NCBI GenBank assembly: GCA_964518335.1
Contig: CAZFDT010000080.1
Span: 1 to 22,942 of the forward strand
Source of the DNA: CAZFDT01 sp964518335
GTDB taxonomy: Bacteria > Planctomycetota > Phycisphaerae > Phycisphaerales > Phycisphaeraceae
Length of the DNA: 22,942 nt
Reading direction: 5' to 3'
Positions 16,072 to 22,868 of this stretch are shown in pieces. Within the stretch, counting starts at the first letter, position 1, and the number at the start of each line of letters is the position of its first letter. A program made the position numbers and the translations under genes. The notes under the pieces were generated by a model. The model ran no database searches. It saw nothing but the letters and a program-made list of their open reading frames with translations, and was not told the origin of the DNA.

Positions 16072-16740
16072 TCAATCGACCGTGACCAGGATGCGTGCGG
16101 CGGCGCCCAGTCCGAGGGTGAGGGGATTGCCGGCGTCGGGCTGGAGGGTGAGCGACTCGGCGGAGTCGTTACGATCGGCGATGAGCAGGGAGGTGCCCGG
16201 CCGCAGCCCGTGGCGATCGGCGAACTGCAGGAAGCGGGAGTCGGCGTCGCTGATGCGGGCGACGATGACGCGCTGGCCGGTGCTGCAGTGAGCCAGAGGC
16301 GTGAGCGCGGTCTTGGGCATGCGGCCCTTGTGCGGCGGGATCGGGTCGCCGTGTGGGTCGGCGGTCGGATGGCCCAGCATGGCGTCGATCCGATGCAGGA
16401 GCCTGTCACTGATGGCGTGCTCGAGGTCCTCGGCCTCGTCGTGGACCTCGCTCCAGTCGAAGCCCAGCACCTGCACGAGGAAAAGCTCGATGAGGCGGTG
16501 GCGTCGGAGCACGTGCAGGGCGAGCTTTTCACCGGCGGGCGACAGGCGAACGCCGCTGCGCGGCTCGTAGCGGACCAGGCCCGACTCGCCGAGGGTCTTG
16601 ACCATGGTGGTGGCGGTGCCGGGCGTCACGCCCATGGCGGCGGCCAACTCGCCCATGAGGACCAGCGCACCCCCCGGCGCCTGGCGCTGCTGCAGCGAGT
16701 ACAGTTTTTTCAGGTAGTTCTCGACGGTAATGCTGGCCAT
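16072..16740 (-). CDS. DtxR/MntR-family metal-dependent transcriptional repressor
   Basis: This 222-residue regulator has an N-terminal winged helix (VENYLKKLYSLQQR, then LAAAMGVTPGTATTMVKTLGESGLVRYE, about 6-60), a dimerisation/metal domain (HRLIELFLVQVLGFDWSEVHDEAEDLEHAISD, about 81-112) and a C-terminal FeoA/SH3-like domain (about 145-222). Glutamate at 104 with E107 and H108 matches the MntR ligand pattern rather than the DtxR cysteine. However Asn8 and Lys11 replace the Asp8 and Glu11 ligands of Bacillus MntR in my hand alignment. It is divergent from the metal-uptake operon; an 18-bp palindrome (16808-16825) lies in the shared region and is its most likely operator. The GGAG 6 bases before the ATG supports the start at 16740. 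The effector is probably manganese or iron. Confidence 0.92.
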   Translation of the reverse strand: MASITVENYLKKLYSLQQRQAPGGALVLMGELAAAMGVTPGTATTMVKTLGESGLVRYEPRSGVRLSPAGEKLALHVLRRHRLIELFLVQVLGFDWSEVHDEAEDLEHAISDRLLHRIDAMLGHPTADPHGDPIPPHKGRMPKTALTPLAHCSTGQRVIVARISDADSRFLQFADRHGLRPGTSLLIADRNDSAESLTLQPDAGNPLTLGLGAAARILVTVD

Positions 16741-16764
16741 GACGGCTCCACGGCCGGGTCGGGC

Positions 16765-16792
16765 TTGACACCGACGTACAGCTTACTATCGT
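16765..16792 (+). promoter_or_regulatory. Candidate promoter of the metal-uptake operon
   Basis: A consensus TTGACA (16765-16770) is followed, 16 bases on, by TATCGT (16787-16792); a TACTAT and a TATCAT nearby are worse spaced. Transcription would start near 16799, just upstream of the 18-bp palindrome at 16808-16825. Confidence 0.4.
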
Positions 16793-16807
16793 ATCATCCA
16801 ACGAGCA

Positions 16808-16825
16808 ATTTTGATATATCAAAAT
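16808..16825. promoter_or_regulatory. Perfect 18-bp palindrome, probable DtxR/MntR operator
   Basis: ATTTTGATATATCAAAAT is an exact 18-bp inverted repeat in an AT-rich patch between a DtxR-family repressor gene and the operon it probably controls. It ends one base before the AGGAG ribosome binding site (16826-16830) of the binding-protein gene. A bound repressor would block the operon promoter or early elongation and may also affect the repressor's own promoter. The sequence is DtxR-operator-like in size and symmetry, but I cannot match it to a specific consensus. Confidence 0.7.
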
Positions 16826-16838
16826 AGGAGCTTGGATT

Positions 16839-17747
16839 ATGCGTTGGACCTCGATGCTCACGGGCTTGCTGGCGCTGGCGGCGGGCTCGATCGGCGGCTG
16901 CGAACGGGCCTCGGCCACCGACGGACGGATCCGCGTGGTCTGCACCACCACGATGATCGCCGACCTGGCGCGGCAGATCGCCGGGGACCATGCCTCGGTC
17001 GTGGGCATCATGAAACCGGGCGAGGACCCCCACGTGTACGACGTGCGACCGCGCGACGCGCAGCTCCTGGCGGATGCCGATGTCATCCTGGTCAACGGAC
17101 TGCACCTGGAGGCCACGCTCACGCACGTCATTGAGCACAACGCCCGCCGTGACGCCATCGTCGTCCACCTGGCCGAGTCGCCGGCCATCACGCCCATCGG
17201 CAAGGACAGCGGCGCGCCCGATCCGCACTGCTGGTTCAACGTGGCGTATTACAAGGCTTATGTCCAGGGCGCTCGCGACGCCTTGATCAAGGCCGCTCCC
17301 GAGCATGCAGACTATTTCCGCGATCGCGCCGACGCCTACACGAATCAGCTTGACGAGTTGCACGCCTGGGTCGCCGCACAGCTCGATACGGTGCCGCGGC
17401 AGCAGCGTGTGCTGGTCACCTCCCACGACGCCTTCGCCTATTTCGGCCAGGCCTACGGCGTCGAGGTCCATGCCGTCATCGGCATCAGCACCGAGCAGCA
17501 GCCCAAGCCGCAGGATGTGCAGGCCCTCGAATCCCTCGTTCGTCAGCACCATATTCGCGCCCTGTTCATCGAGACCAGCGTGTCCAACACGCTCAACGAG
17601 ATCGTCCGCAAGGTCGCCACCGCCACCGGCGCGACGATCGGCGGCACGCTTTACAGCGACTCGCTGGGGCCGGAAGACTCGCCCGCGGCGACCTACGTGG
17701 ACATGATCCGCCACAACACGACGACGATCGTGCAGGCGCTGCAATGA
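16839..17747 (+). CDS. TroA/ZnuA-type metal ABC transporter substrate-binding lipoprotein
   Basis: This 302-residue protein is the cluster A-I (cluster 9) binding protein of a metal importer. The signal peptide ends in a lipobox-like SIGGC (Cys21), so it is probably a lipoprotein. Metal ligands fit the TroA pattern of three His and one Asp: H65 in GEDPHVYDVRP, H130 in PDPHCWFN, H196 in VLVTSHDAFAYFGQAYG and D274 in YSDSLG. This set is found in proteins for zinc or for zinc/manganese/iron, while strict manganese proteins often have Glu at the third site. AGGAG lies 8 bases before the ATG. The last codon overlaps the start of the ATPase gene (ATGA), so the two are translationally coupled. Confidence 0.95.
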   Translation: MRWTSMLTGLLALAAGSIGGCERASATDGRIRVVCTTTMIADLARQIAGDHASVVGIMKPGEDPHVYDVRPRDAQLLADADVILVNGLHLEATLTHVIEHNARRDAIVVHLAESPAITPIGKDSGAPDPHCWFNVAYYKAYVQGARDALIKAAPEHADYFRDRADAYTNQLDELHAWVAAQLDTVPRQQRVLVTSHDAFAYFGQAYGVEVHAVIGISTEQQPKPQDVQALESLVRQHHIRALFIETSVSNTLNEIVRKVATATGATIGGTLYSDSLGPEDSPAATYVDMIRHNTTTIVQALQ

Positions 17748-18595
17748 GCTTGCCGATGATTCACACCATGGCTCTACCCATTGATGCCGCACCCGATGCC
17801 CCGGCGGCAGGCCCCACGCCGATCGCCGTGCGCAACCTGACGGTGTCGTACCAGGGTCGGCCGGTGCTGCGTTCGGTGAGCTTTGACGTGCATCGCGGGC
17901 ACGTGGTGGGCGTCGTCGGCCCCAACGGGGCGGGCAAGAGCACCCTGCTCAAGGCCATCCTCGGGCTGATCGACGCCGATGCGGGCCAGGCGAGGATCTT
18001 CGGCCGACCGATCCGTGAAGCGCGCCAGTTTGTGGCGTATGTGCCGCAGACCGAGGCGGTGGACTGGGACTTTCCCATCACCGCCGCAGAGGTCGTGCTG
18101 ATGGGTCGTTACGCCGAGCTGGGCTGGTTCGGCCGGCCGTCGAGGCAGGACCGCGACATCGCCCACGAGGCGCTGGAGCGCGTGGGCATGCTGCCCTATG
18201 CCCACCGTCACATTCGCCGCCTGTCGGGCGGTCAGCAGAAGCGCGTGTTCCTCGCCCGCGCCCTGGCGCAGGAGGCCGACGTGATTCTGCTCGATGAGCC
18301 GTTCGCCGGTGTGGATGCGGCGACCGAGCGCGCGATTTTCGAGCTGCTGCGCATGCTCACCGCGAACGGGAAGACGCTGATGGTCGTCAACCACGACCTG
18401 TCCGTGCTCGATCGCTTCGACTCGCTATTACTGCTCAATCAGCGCGTGGTGGCGTATGGTCCGACGATGGACGTGGCCACGGACGAGAATCTGCGTCGCA
18501 CCTACGGCGGGCGGCTGTCGCTGCTCGACCGTGCCGACACCGCGCTGGACAGGGACCGAATTCGCCATGATTCTGATGTGGCTCGCTCAGTTTGA
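17744..18595 (+). CDS. Metal ABC transporter ATP-binding protein
   Basis: This 283-residue ATPase energises the importer from the cytoplasmic face. It shows Walker A GPNGAGKST (59-67), the Q-loop PQTEAVDWDFP (101-111, typical of metal importers), the signature LSGGQQKR (160-167), Walker B DVILLDEP (179-186) and the switch His217 in VVNHDLS. The first ~25 residues (Ala/Pro-rich) are longer than usual; starts at 17756 or 17768 are possible. The ATGA overlap with the binding-protein gene favours 17744. Its 3' end overlaps the permease gene by 29 bases. Confidence 0.95.
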   Translation: MSLPMIHTMALPIDAAPDAPAAGPTPIAVRNLTVSYQGRPVLRSVSFDVHRGHVVGVVGPNGAGKSTLLKAILGLIDADAGQARIFGRPIREARQFVAYVPQTEAVDWDFPITAAEVVLMGRYAELGWFGRPSRQDRDIAHEALERVGMLPYAHRHIRRLSGGQQKRVFLARALAQEADVILLDEPFAGVDAATERAIFELLRMLTANGKTLMVVNHDLSVLDRFDSLLLLNQRVVAYGPTMDVATDENLRRTYGGRLSLLDRADTALDRDRIRHDSDVARSV

Positions 18596-19883
18596 ATTCA
18601 GGTGGGCCCAGTGGCGCACGCCTTTTTCCGAGCTCTGGTGGGACGAGACGCTCTGCAGCATGCTCGTCGGCGTGGCCTGCGGCGTGCTGGGATGCTTCGT
18701 CGTGCTGCGACGCATGGCGTTGATCGGCGACGCGCTGTCGCACGCGGTCCTGCCGGGCGTCGTGATCGCCTTCATGATCACGGGAAGCTCGGGCGTGCTG
18801 GGGCTGCTGCTGGGCGCCCTGCTGGCGGGCCTGGCCACCGCCGTGTTCATCAACCTCGTCAGCCGCTACAGCCGCACGAAGGAAGACTCGGCCATCGGCA
18901 TCGTCTTCACCGCATTGTTCGCCGTCGGCGTGATTCTCATCAGTGGGCTCGAGCGCGGCACGCATTTCGACCTGCGCTGCTTTCTTTTCGGCGACCCCCT
19001 GGCCGTGGGACCTCAAGACCTGCTGATGATGGCAATCGTCTGCCCCGCGGTCATCCTGGTGGTCGCCTCGCTGTACCACCGGCTGAAGATCACCAGCTTC
19101 GACCCCGTCGTCGCCGCCGCCATGGGCATCAGCGTCGCCGCCATGCACTACCTGCTCATGGGCATGCTCTCGGCCACGGTGGTTGCCGGCCTCAAAACCA
19201 CGGGCGTCATCCTCGTCGTCGCCATGGTCATCACACCCGCCTCCGCCGCATATCAGCTCACCGACCGCTTCGGCGTCATGCTCGTGCTCGCCGGCATCTT
19301 CGGCGCGGTGGCGGCCATGGTCGGCATGTCGCTGGCGTTCATCACCAACTGGCCCACGGGCCCGGCCATGGTGCTCGTCGCCGCCGCCATTTTCGTGGTT
19401 GCCATGCTCGCCTCGCCTAACCACGGCGTGGTGTTCGAGCGCCTGCGACGGTGGCGGCTGGCGCGGCACATCGCCGGGGAAGACGTGCTCAAGGCGATCC
19501 ATGGCCTGGCCCACACGGCCTCCGGGCAGCCCGCCGCGGCGCCCGACCTGGCCGCCGTGGCCCGTCGCGCCCACCTGGCTGAGCCGGCCACCCAGCAGGT
19601 CCTCACACGCCTGCGCCAGAGCGGCATGGTGGCTGCGGACGCCGCACGCATCGGCCTCACCGCCGCAGGCCAGGCCCGTGCCGAGGAGATGGTGCGATCC
19701 CACCGCCTCTGGGAAGCGTATCTCACCGACAAGGCCAGCCTCTCCCCCGAGCAGGTTCACGACCTGGCGGAGAAGCTCGAACATGCCCACGAGCTGGCTG
19801 ACGAAGTGGACGCCACCCTCGGGTATCCGCAGACCGATCCCCACGGCAGCCCGATACCGCCGCGCCCGTCGCGCCCGAACTGA
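18567..19883 (+). CDS. Metal ABC transporter permease fused to a C-terminal DtxR-like domain
   Basis: This 438-residue protein has an ABC-3 type permease (about 28-285) with eight or so hydrophobic segments, the ALIGDALSHAVLPGVVIAF motif (51-69) and a TGVILVVAMVITPASAA segment (212-228). After a short basic linker comes a DtxR-like domain: a helical winged-helix region (about 304-365), then EEMVRSHRLWEAYLTDKASL and VHDLAEKLEHAHELADEVDATLGYPQTDPHGSPIPP. His379 and the E402/E405/H406 triad match MntR ligands; the FeoA domain is absent. Similar fusions are, as I recall, known in some phyla. The tail could sense cytoplasmic metal and gate transport or bind DNA. The start at 18567 is chosen because the extra upstream residues are out of character and AGGGA lies ahead. 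It is the last gene of the operon. Confidence 0.93.
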   Translation: MILMWLAQFEFRWAQWRTPFSELWWDETLCSMLVGVACGVLGCFVVLRRMALIGDALSHAVLPGVVIAFMITGSSGVLGLLLGALLAGLATAVFINLVSRYSRTKEDSAIGIVFTALFAVGVILISGLERGTHFDLRCFLFGDPLAVGPQDLLMMAIVCPAVILVVASLYHRLKITSFDPVVAAAMGISVAAMHYLLMGMLSATVVAGLKTTGVILVVAMVITPASAAYQLTDRFGVMLVLAGIFGAVAAMVGMSLAFITNWPTGPAMVLVAAAIFVVAMLASPNHGVVFERLRRWRLARHIAGEDVLKAIHGLAHTASGQPAAAPDLAAVARRAHLAEPATQQVLTRLRQSGMVAADAARIGLTAAGQARAEEMVRSHRLWEAYLTDKASLSPEQVHDLAEKLEHAHELADEVDATLGYPQTDPHGSPIPPRPSRPN

Positions 19884-19911
19884 ATATCAATCGCGCCATG
19901 CACGTGGCGGG

Positions 19912-20961
19912 TCAGATACGGGGATCGACCTTGAGCATGGCGCCCTTTTTCGCGGCGTCGATGGCGGTGACGATGATGTTCATCGCGCGGTAGCCCTCTT
20001 CGCCGTCGATGGAGGGCTTGCGGTTCTTGAGAATCGAGTCGGTGAACGCATCGATGATGCCCGAGGCCACCTGGCGCACGTTGGAGGCGACGGCGCCGAC
20101 GGCGTAGCGTTCCTTCTGGCCGTTGCGGTAATCGACCATCACGCCGTACTCGGGGTTCATGGCGATGCGCATGACGCCGTGCTGGCAGTAGAGGACGGTT
20201 CCGTTGTCCTCGATGTTGCCGTAGTTGGTCCAACTGATGTTCATCGTGCCCATGACGCCGGAGGCGGTCTCCATGACGACGAAGGCGTTGTCGTCGAGGG
20301 GGATGGGCTTGCCGCTGGCGTCTTTCTTGTCCTGGGTCTTGATGATGCCGCCGACCTTGACGATCTCCTCGCCGAGCAGGAAGCGCATGAGGTCGGCCTT
20401 GTGCACGCCCAGGTCACCGCAGACGCCCATGACGGCGGCGTCCTTCTTGAAGAACCACGACTTGGCGCCGTCGATCGACCAGCCGTCGGGGCCGGGATGC
20501 TTGAAGCTGGTCTCGAAGGCGAGGACCTTGCCGAGCTTGCCCTGGTCGAGGACCTCCTTGGCCTTGGCGTGAGGCGGCATGAGGCGCTGGTTCATGCCGA
20601 TCATGAGGAACTTGCGCGCCTTTTTCGCTTCGGCGATCATTTTCTTCGCCTCGGCGCGGGTGGTGGCCATGGGCTTTTCGACGAGCACGTGGAAGCCTGC
20701 GCGCAGGGCCTCGATCGTCTGCGAGGCGTGCAGCGCGTTGGGGCCACACACCACCACGGCGTCGAGGTCGGCCTTCCTGAGCATCTGCTTGTAGTCGGTG
20801 TACGCCGCCGCGCCATACTTGGCCGCCAGCTCCGCAGCGCGGCCGGGGACCGGGTCGGCCAGTGCCGCGATCTTGCTCTTGGGGTTGGCCGCGCCCTCGG
20901 GGATGTGCCGCCGCTGGGCGATCGCGCCGCAACCGATGATGCCGTACTTCACAACTGCCAT
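19912..20961 (-). CDS. Gfo/Idh/MocA family oxidoreductase
   Basis: This 349-residue protein has the Rossmann motif GIIGCGAIAQRRH (7-19), the EKP motif at 95-97 (VLVEKPMAT) and the C-terminal GVCGDLGVHKADLMRFLLG segment with the active-site Asp and His. The sheet domain has TASGVMGTMNISWTNYG. AAGGA sits 8 bases before the ATG at 20961. It is cytoplasmic by appearance and probably oxidises a sugar, inositol or amino sugar with NAD(P); the substrate is unknown. It lies 20 bases after the second oxidoreductase gene and is transcribed with it. Confidence 0.94.
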   Translation of the reverse strand: MAVVKYGIIGCGAIAQRRHIPEGAANPKSKIAALADPVPGRAAELAAKYGAAAYTDYKQMLRKADLDAVVVCGPNALHASQTIEALRAGFHVLVEKPMATTRAEAKKMIAEAKKARKFLMIGMNQRLMPPHAKAKEVLDQGKLGKVLAFETSFKHPGPDGWSIDGAKSWFFKKDAAVMGVCGDLGVHKADLMRFLLGEEIVKVGGIIKTQDKKDASGKPIPLDDNAFVVMETASGVMGTMNISWTNYGNIEDNGTVLYCQHGVMRIAMNPEYGVMVDYRNGQKERYAVGAVASNVRQVASGIIDAFTDSILKNRKPSIDGEEGYRAMNIIVTAIDAAKKGAMLKVDPRI

Positions 20962-20981
20962 GGTTCTGATCCTTTGTGGGG

Positions 20982-22178
20982 TTACTTGATTTCGCTGAGT
21001 TTCACGGGCGAACGATGCTTTGCCGATTGCGTGACCGCTTCGAGGACGCGCTGGGTCTCGTAGGCGTCGGCGAAGTCGGGCAGGGGGACGACCGGGGCCT
21101 TGCCGCCGATCGCGTTGAAGATGTCGGCGGCCTGGTTGATGAAGCCGTGCTCGTAACCGATGGCGTGAGCGGTGGGCCACCAAGCACCGGCGTAGGGATG
21201 ACCCGCCCCACCGTTGCTGACGTTAATGGTGCTCCAGCCCTGCTCGCGGGCGGGCAGCGTGTTGTCGTACCACTCCAGCTCGGTCATGCGCTCGAAGTTG
21301 AAGCGGATGGCGCCCTTGTCGCCGTGGACCTCGATCTTGTTGCCGTTCTTGTACCCGGTGGCCAGGCGCGTGGCCTCGAAGGTGGCGACGGCGCCGCCCT
21401 TGAACTCGCAGGTGAAGACGACGGCGTCATCGACGGTGGACTTGGCCGTCTTCGCCGCCGTCTTGGCACCACTGCCGCTGATCTCACCGCCGGCGCCGCC
21501 CGCGAGGACCTTGCGTTCCTTGACGAAGGTCTTGAGGATCGCGCCGTTGATCTCGGTGATCTCCTCGCCGGTGATGAAGCGGGCGGTGTCGATCGAGTGG
21601 GCGCACAGGTCGCCGAGGCTGCCCGAGCCGGCGACGTCGCCCTGGAAGCGCCAGAGCATGGGGGTGTCGGGCCCGGCCCAGTCCTGCAGGTAGAACGCGC
21701 GGACGTGGTAGATGCGGCCCAGCCTGCCGGCGCGCACCAACTGGTGGGCCAGTGCAACGGCGGGGCAGCGGCGGTAGTTGTACCACACGAAGGTCTTCGA
21801 TCTTCGCGCCTTTTTCGCCGCCGCCACCATCTGCCGCGCCGCGTCGAGCGTGTTGGCCAGCGGCTTCTCGCATGCCACGTGCTTGCCCGCCTCCAGCGCC
21901 GCGATCGCCATGTCCCGGTGCATGTCGTTGGGCACGCCGATGTCGATCAAATCGACCCCCGGAAGTTTGACGACCGTCTTCCAATCGGTGGACACGTTCT
22001 GCCACCCCCACCGCTTCGCAAACGCCTGCGTCTGCTCCAGATTGCGGGCACAGATCGTGTGCATCACCGGCTCGACCGGCAACGCGAAGAATCTGGCGAC
22101 CTTGAGGTACGCATTCGAGTGCGTGCGGCCCATGAACTTCGAGCCGATCAACGCGACGTTACACGTCTTGCCAGGCAT
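20982..22178 (-). CDS. Gfo/Idh/MocA family oxidoreductase (longer paralogue)
   Basis: This 398-residue protein starts at the ATG 22178, where GGAG lies about 8 bases upstream; a GTG-type extension to 22223 is low-complexity proline-rich and unlikely. It has the N-terminal nucleotide-binding VALIGSKFMGRTHSNAYL (8-25), EKP at 104-106 (ACEKPLANT) and SLGDLCAHSIDTARFITGEE with the active-site Asp and His. An Ala/Lys/Ser-rich insert (GGAGGEISGSGAKTAAKTA) interrupts the sheet domain and explains the extra length. The C-terminal GYEHGFINQAADIFNAI is typical of sugar-dehydrogenase members. It is the first gene of a two-gene operon. Having two paralogues together suggests a short sugar-oxidation pathway; the substrate is unknown. 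Confidence 0.94.
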   Translation of the reverse strand: MPGKTCNVALIGSKFMGRTHSNAYLKVARFFALPVEPVMHTICARNLEQTQAFAKRWGWQNVSTDWKTVVKLPGVDLIDIGVPNDMHRDMAIAALEAGKHVACEKPLANTLDAARQMVAAAKKARRSKTFVWYNYRRCPAVALAHQLVRAGRLGRIYHVRAFYLQDWAGPDTPMLWRFQGDVAGSGSLGDLCAHSIDTARFITGEEITEINGAILKTFVKERKVLAGGAGGEISGSGAKTAAKTAKSTVDDAVVFTCEFKGGAVATFEATRLATGYKNGNKIEVHGDKGAIRFNFERMTELEWYDNTLPAREQGWSTINVSNGGAGHPYAGAWWPTAHAIGYEHGFINQAADIFNAIGGKAPVVPLPDFADAYETQRVLEAVTQSAKHRSPVKLSEIK

Positions 22179-22228
22179 GCGACTGTCTCCGGGGGTTCCG
22201 GGGGGTGGGGAAGCAACCGTCAACGGAC

Positions 22229-22257
22229 ATGCTAATGCGAAGAAATCGAGCGCTCAA
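22229..22257 (-). promoter_or_regulatory. Candidate promoter of the oxidoreductase operon
   Basis: On the minus strand TTGAGC (complement of 22252-22257) and TAGCAT (complement of 22229-22234) are 17 bases apart. Transcription would start near 22222 and leave about 44 bases before the ATG at 22178. It lies between repeat copy C and the gene, so the repeats at 22273-22399 would be upstream of this promoter. Pattern match only. Confidence 0.4.
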
Positions 22258-22272
22258 ATCGGACGGATGCGC

Positions 22273-22335
22273 CGCCGCCAAGTCATCTCGATCATCAGCA
22301 CACTGAGCAAGTTGCACATCCCGATGATCGAGTTG
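22273..22335 (-). repeat. Copy C of the heptamer-phased ~63-bp repeat
   Basis: Read on the minus strand this copy begins CAACTCG (22335), repeats CAACTTG 21 bases later, then has the 25-nt CTTG to CGAG unit (22311-22287) and ATGACTTGG. It follows copy B with a 64-base period. The match to copy A at 3629-3691 is about 73 percent by hand count. Confidence 0.6.
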
Positions 22336-22336
22336 G

Positions 22337-22399
22337 GCCGCATGACTTGACTTGCCCATCTGCTGCATGGGCAAGTTGCAGGTCCCGATGGGCAAGTTG
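22337..22399 (-). repeat. Copy B of the heptamer-phased ~63-bp repeat, with a perfect hairpin
   Basis: On the minus strand CAACTTG occurs at 22399 and again 21 bases later at 22378. The following 25 nt (22375-22351) form a hairpin with arms CTTGCCCAT and ATGGGCAAG and a 7-nt loop. In copies A and C the same 25-nt unit has CTTG and CAAG or CGAG at its ends, so the outer stem is conserved and one inner pair switches from C-G to T-A. No T-run follows, so it is not an ordinary terminator. Confidence 0.6.
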
Positions 22400-22438
22400 A
22401 TACCTGACAAACCGGCTCGACGCCCCTTGGCGCCGAGT

Positions 22439-22494
22439 CATCCGCACATCATCCGCACTTGCGTGACACCGCAGCATCCGCACATCATCCGCAC
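22439..22494. repeat. 20-bp direct repeat, two copies
   Basis: CATCCGCACATCATCCGCAC occurs exactly at 22439-22458 and at 22475-22494, a 36-base period; each copy itself contains ATCCGCAC twice. No flanking gene uses it and there are too few copies for a CRISPR array. Confidence 0.8.
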
Positions 22495-22541
22495 CACCCG
22501 AACAGCCGCCCCAGCAGTTCGCCGCTTTGCGGGTCCGTCCC

Positions 22542-22577
22542 GGGGGGCAGCCGGGGGCGTCCGGGGGCGTCCGGGGG
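22542..22577 (+). other. Potential G-quadruplex motif
   Basis: Four runs of five or six G (22542-22547, 22553-22557, 22563-22567, 22573-22577) are separated by 5-nt linkers (CAGCC, CGTCC, CGTCC), an ideal intrastrand G-quadruplex pattern on the plus strand and an imperfect 10-bp tandem repeat. Confidence 0.6.
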
Positions 22578-22720
22578 CTCGGTCACTTTTCAAAGAACGC
22601 ACCGGCCCGGCGTCACCGCCGGACCCGATCATTATACGAACATCATACCGCGCCGCCGCGCCGATTCAAGTCCCTGTCGATACTGACTTTCACTTCTCGT
22701 CGGGCGCCACGCTTGCGACC

Positions 22721-22784
22721 CATAGCCGGGACGCTACGCGTCCCCGGTTTCCGGGGCCCTGGGACGCGTAGCGTCCCGGCTATG
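22721..22784. repeat. Large perfect inverted repeat, REP-like element
   Basis: Two exact 24-bp arms (22721-22744 and 22761-22784) flank a 16-nt loop. Each arm also contains its own small hairpin, GGGACGC-TAC-GCGTCCC in the first arm, so the unit could fold as one long stem or two short ones. The structure resembles bacterial REP/BIME elements. No transposase is seen beside it. There is no T-run, so it is not a typical terminator. Confidence 0.75.
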
Positions 22785-22868
22785 ACAGGCGGCTCACATC
22801 CACGCACCCTCATCGTGTGCCCCCGGCTCAGAATCGGGCCTGGGGACAGCGTCACGAACCCCTCCAAT

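Noticed and set aside
18435..19844. A 469-codon minus-strand frame antisense to the permease
   Set aside because: It is His/Asp/Gly-rich with no membrane segments or motifs; the sense strand has permease and DtxR signatures.
19183..21063. A 626-codon plus-strand frame across the permease end and the oxidoreductase genes
   Set aside because: It combines a wrong-frame reading of the permease and antisense of an oxidoreductase.
22351..22375. A rho-independent terminator at the perfect hairpin of copy B
   Set aside because: No T-run follows on either strand and the hairpin sits upstream of an operon rather than after a gene.
22439..22494. A possible CRISPR array from the 20-bp direct repeats
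   Set aside because: Only two copies, a 16-base gap between them, internal repetition and no cas genes.
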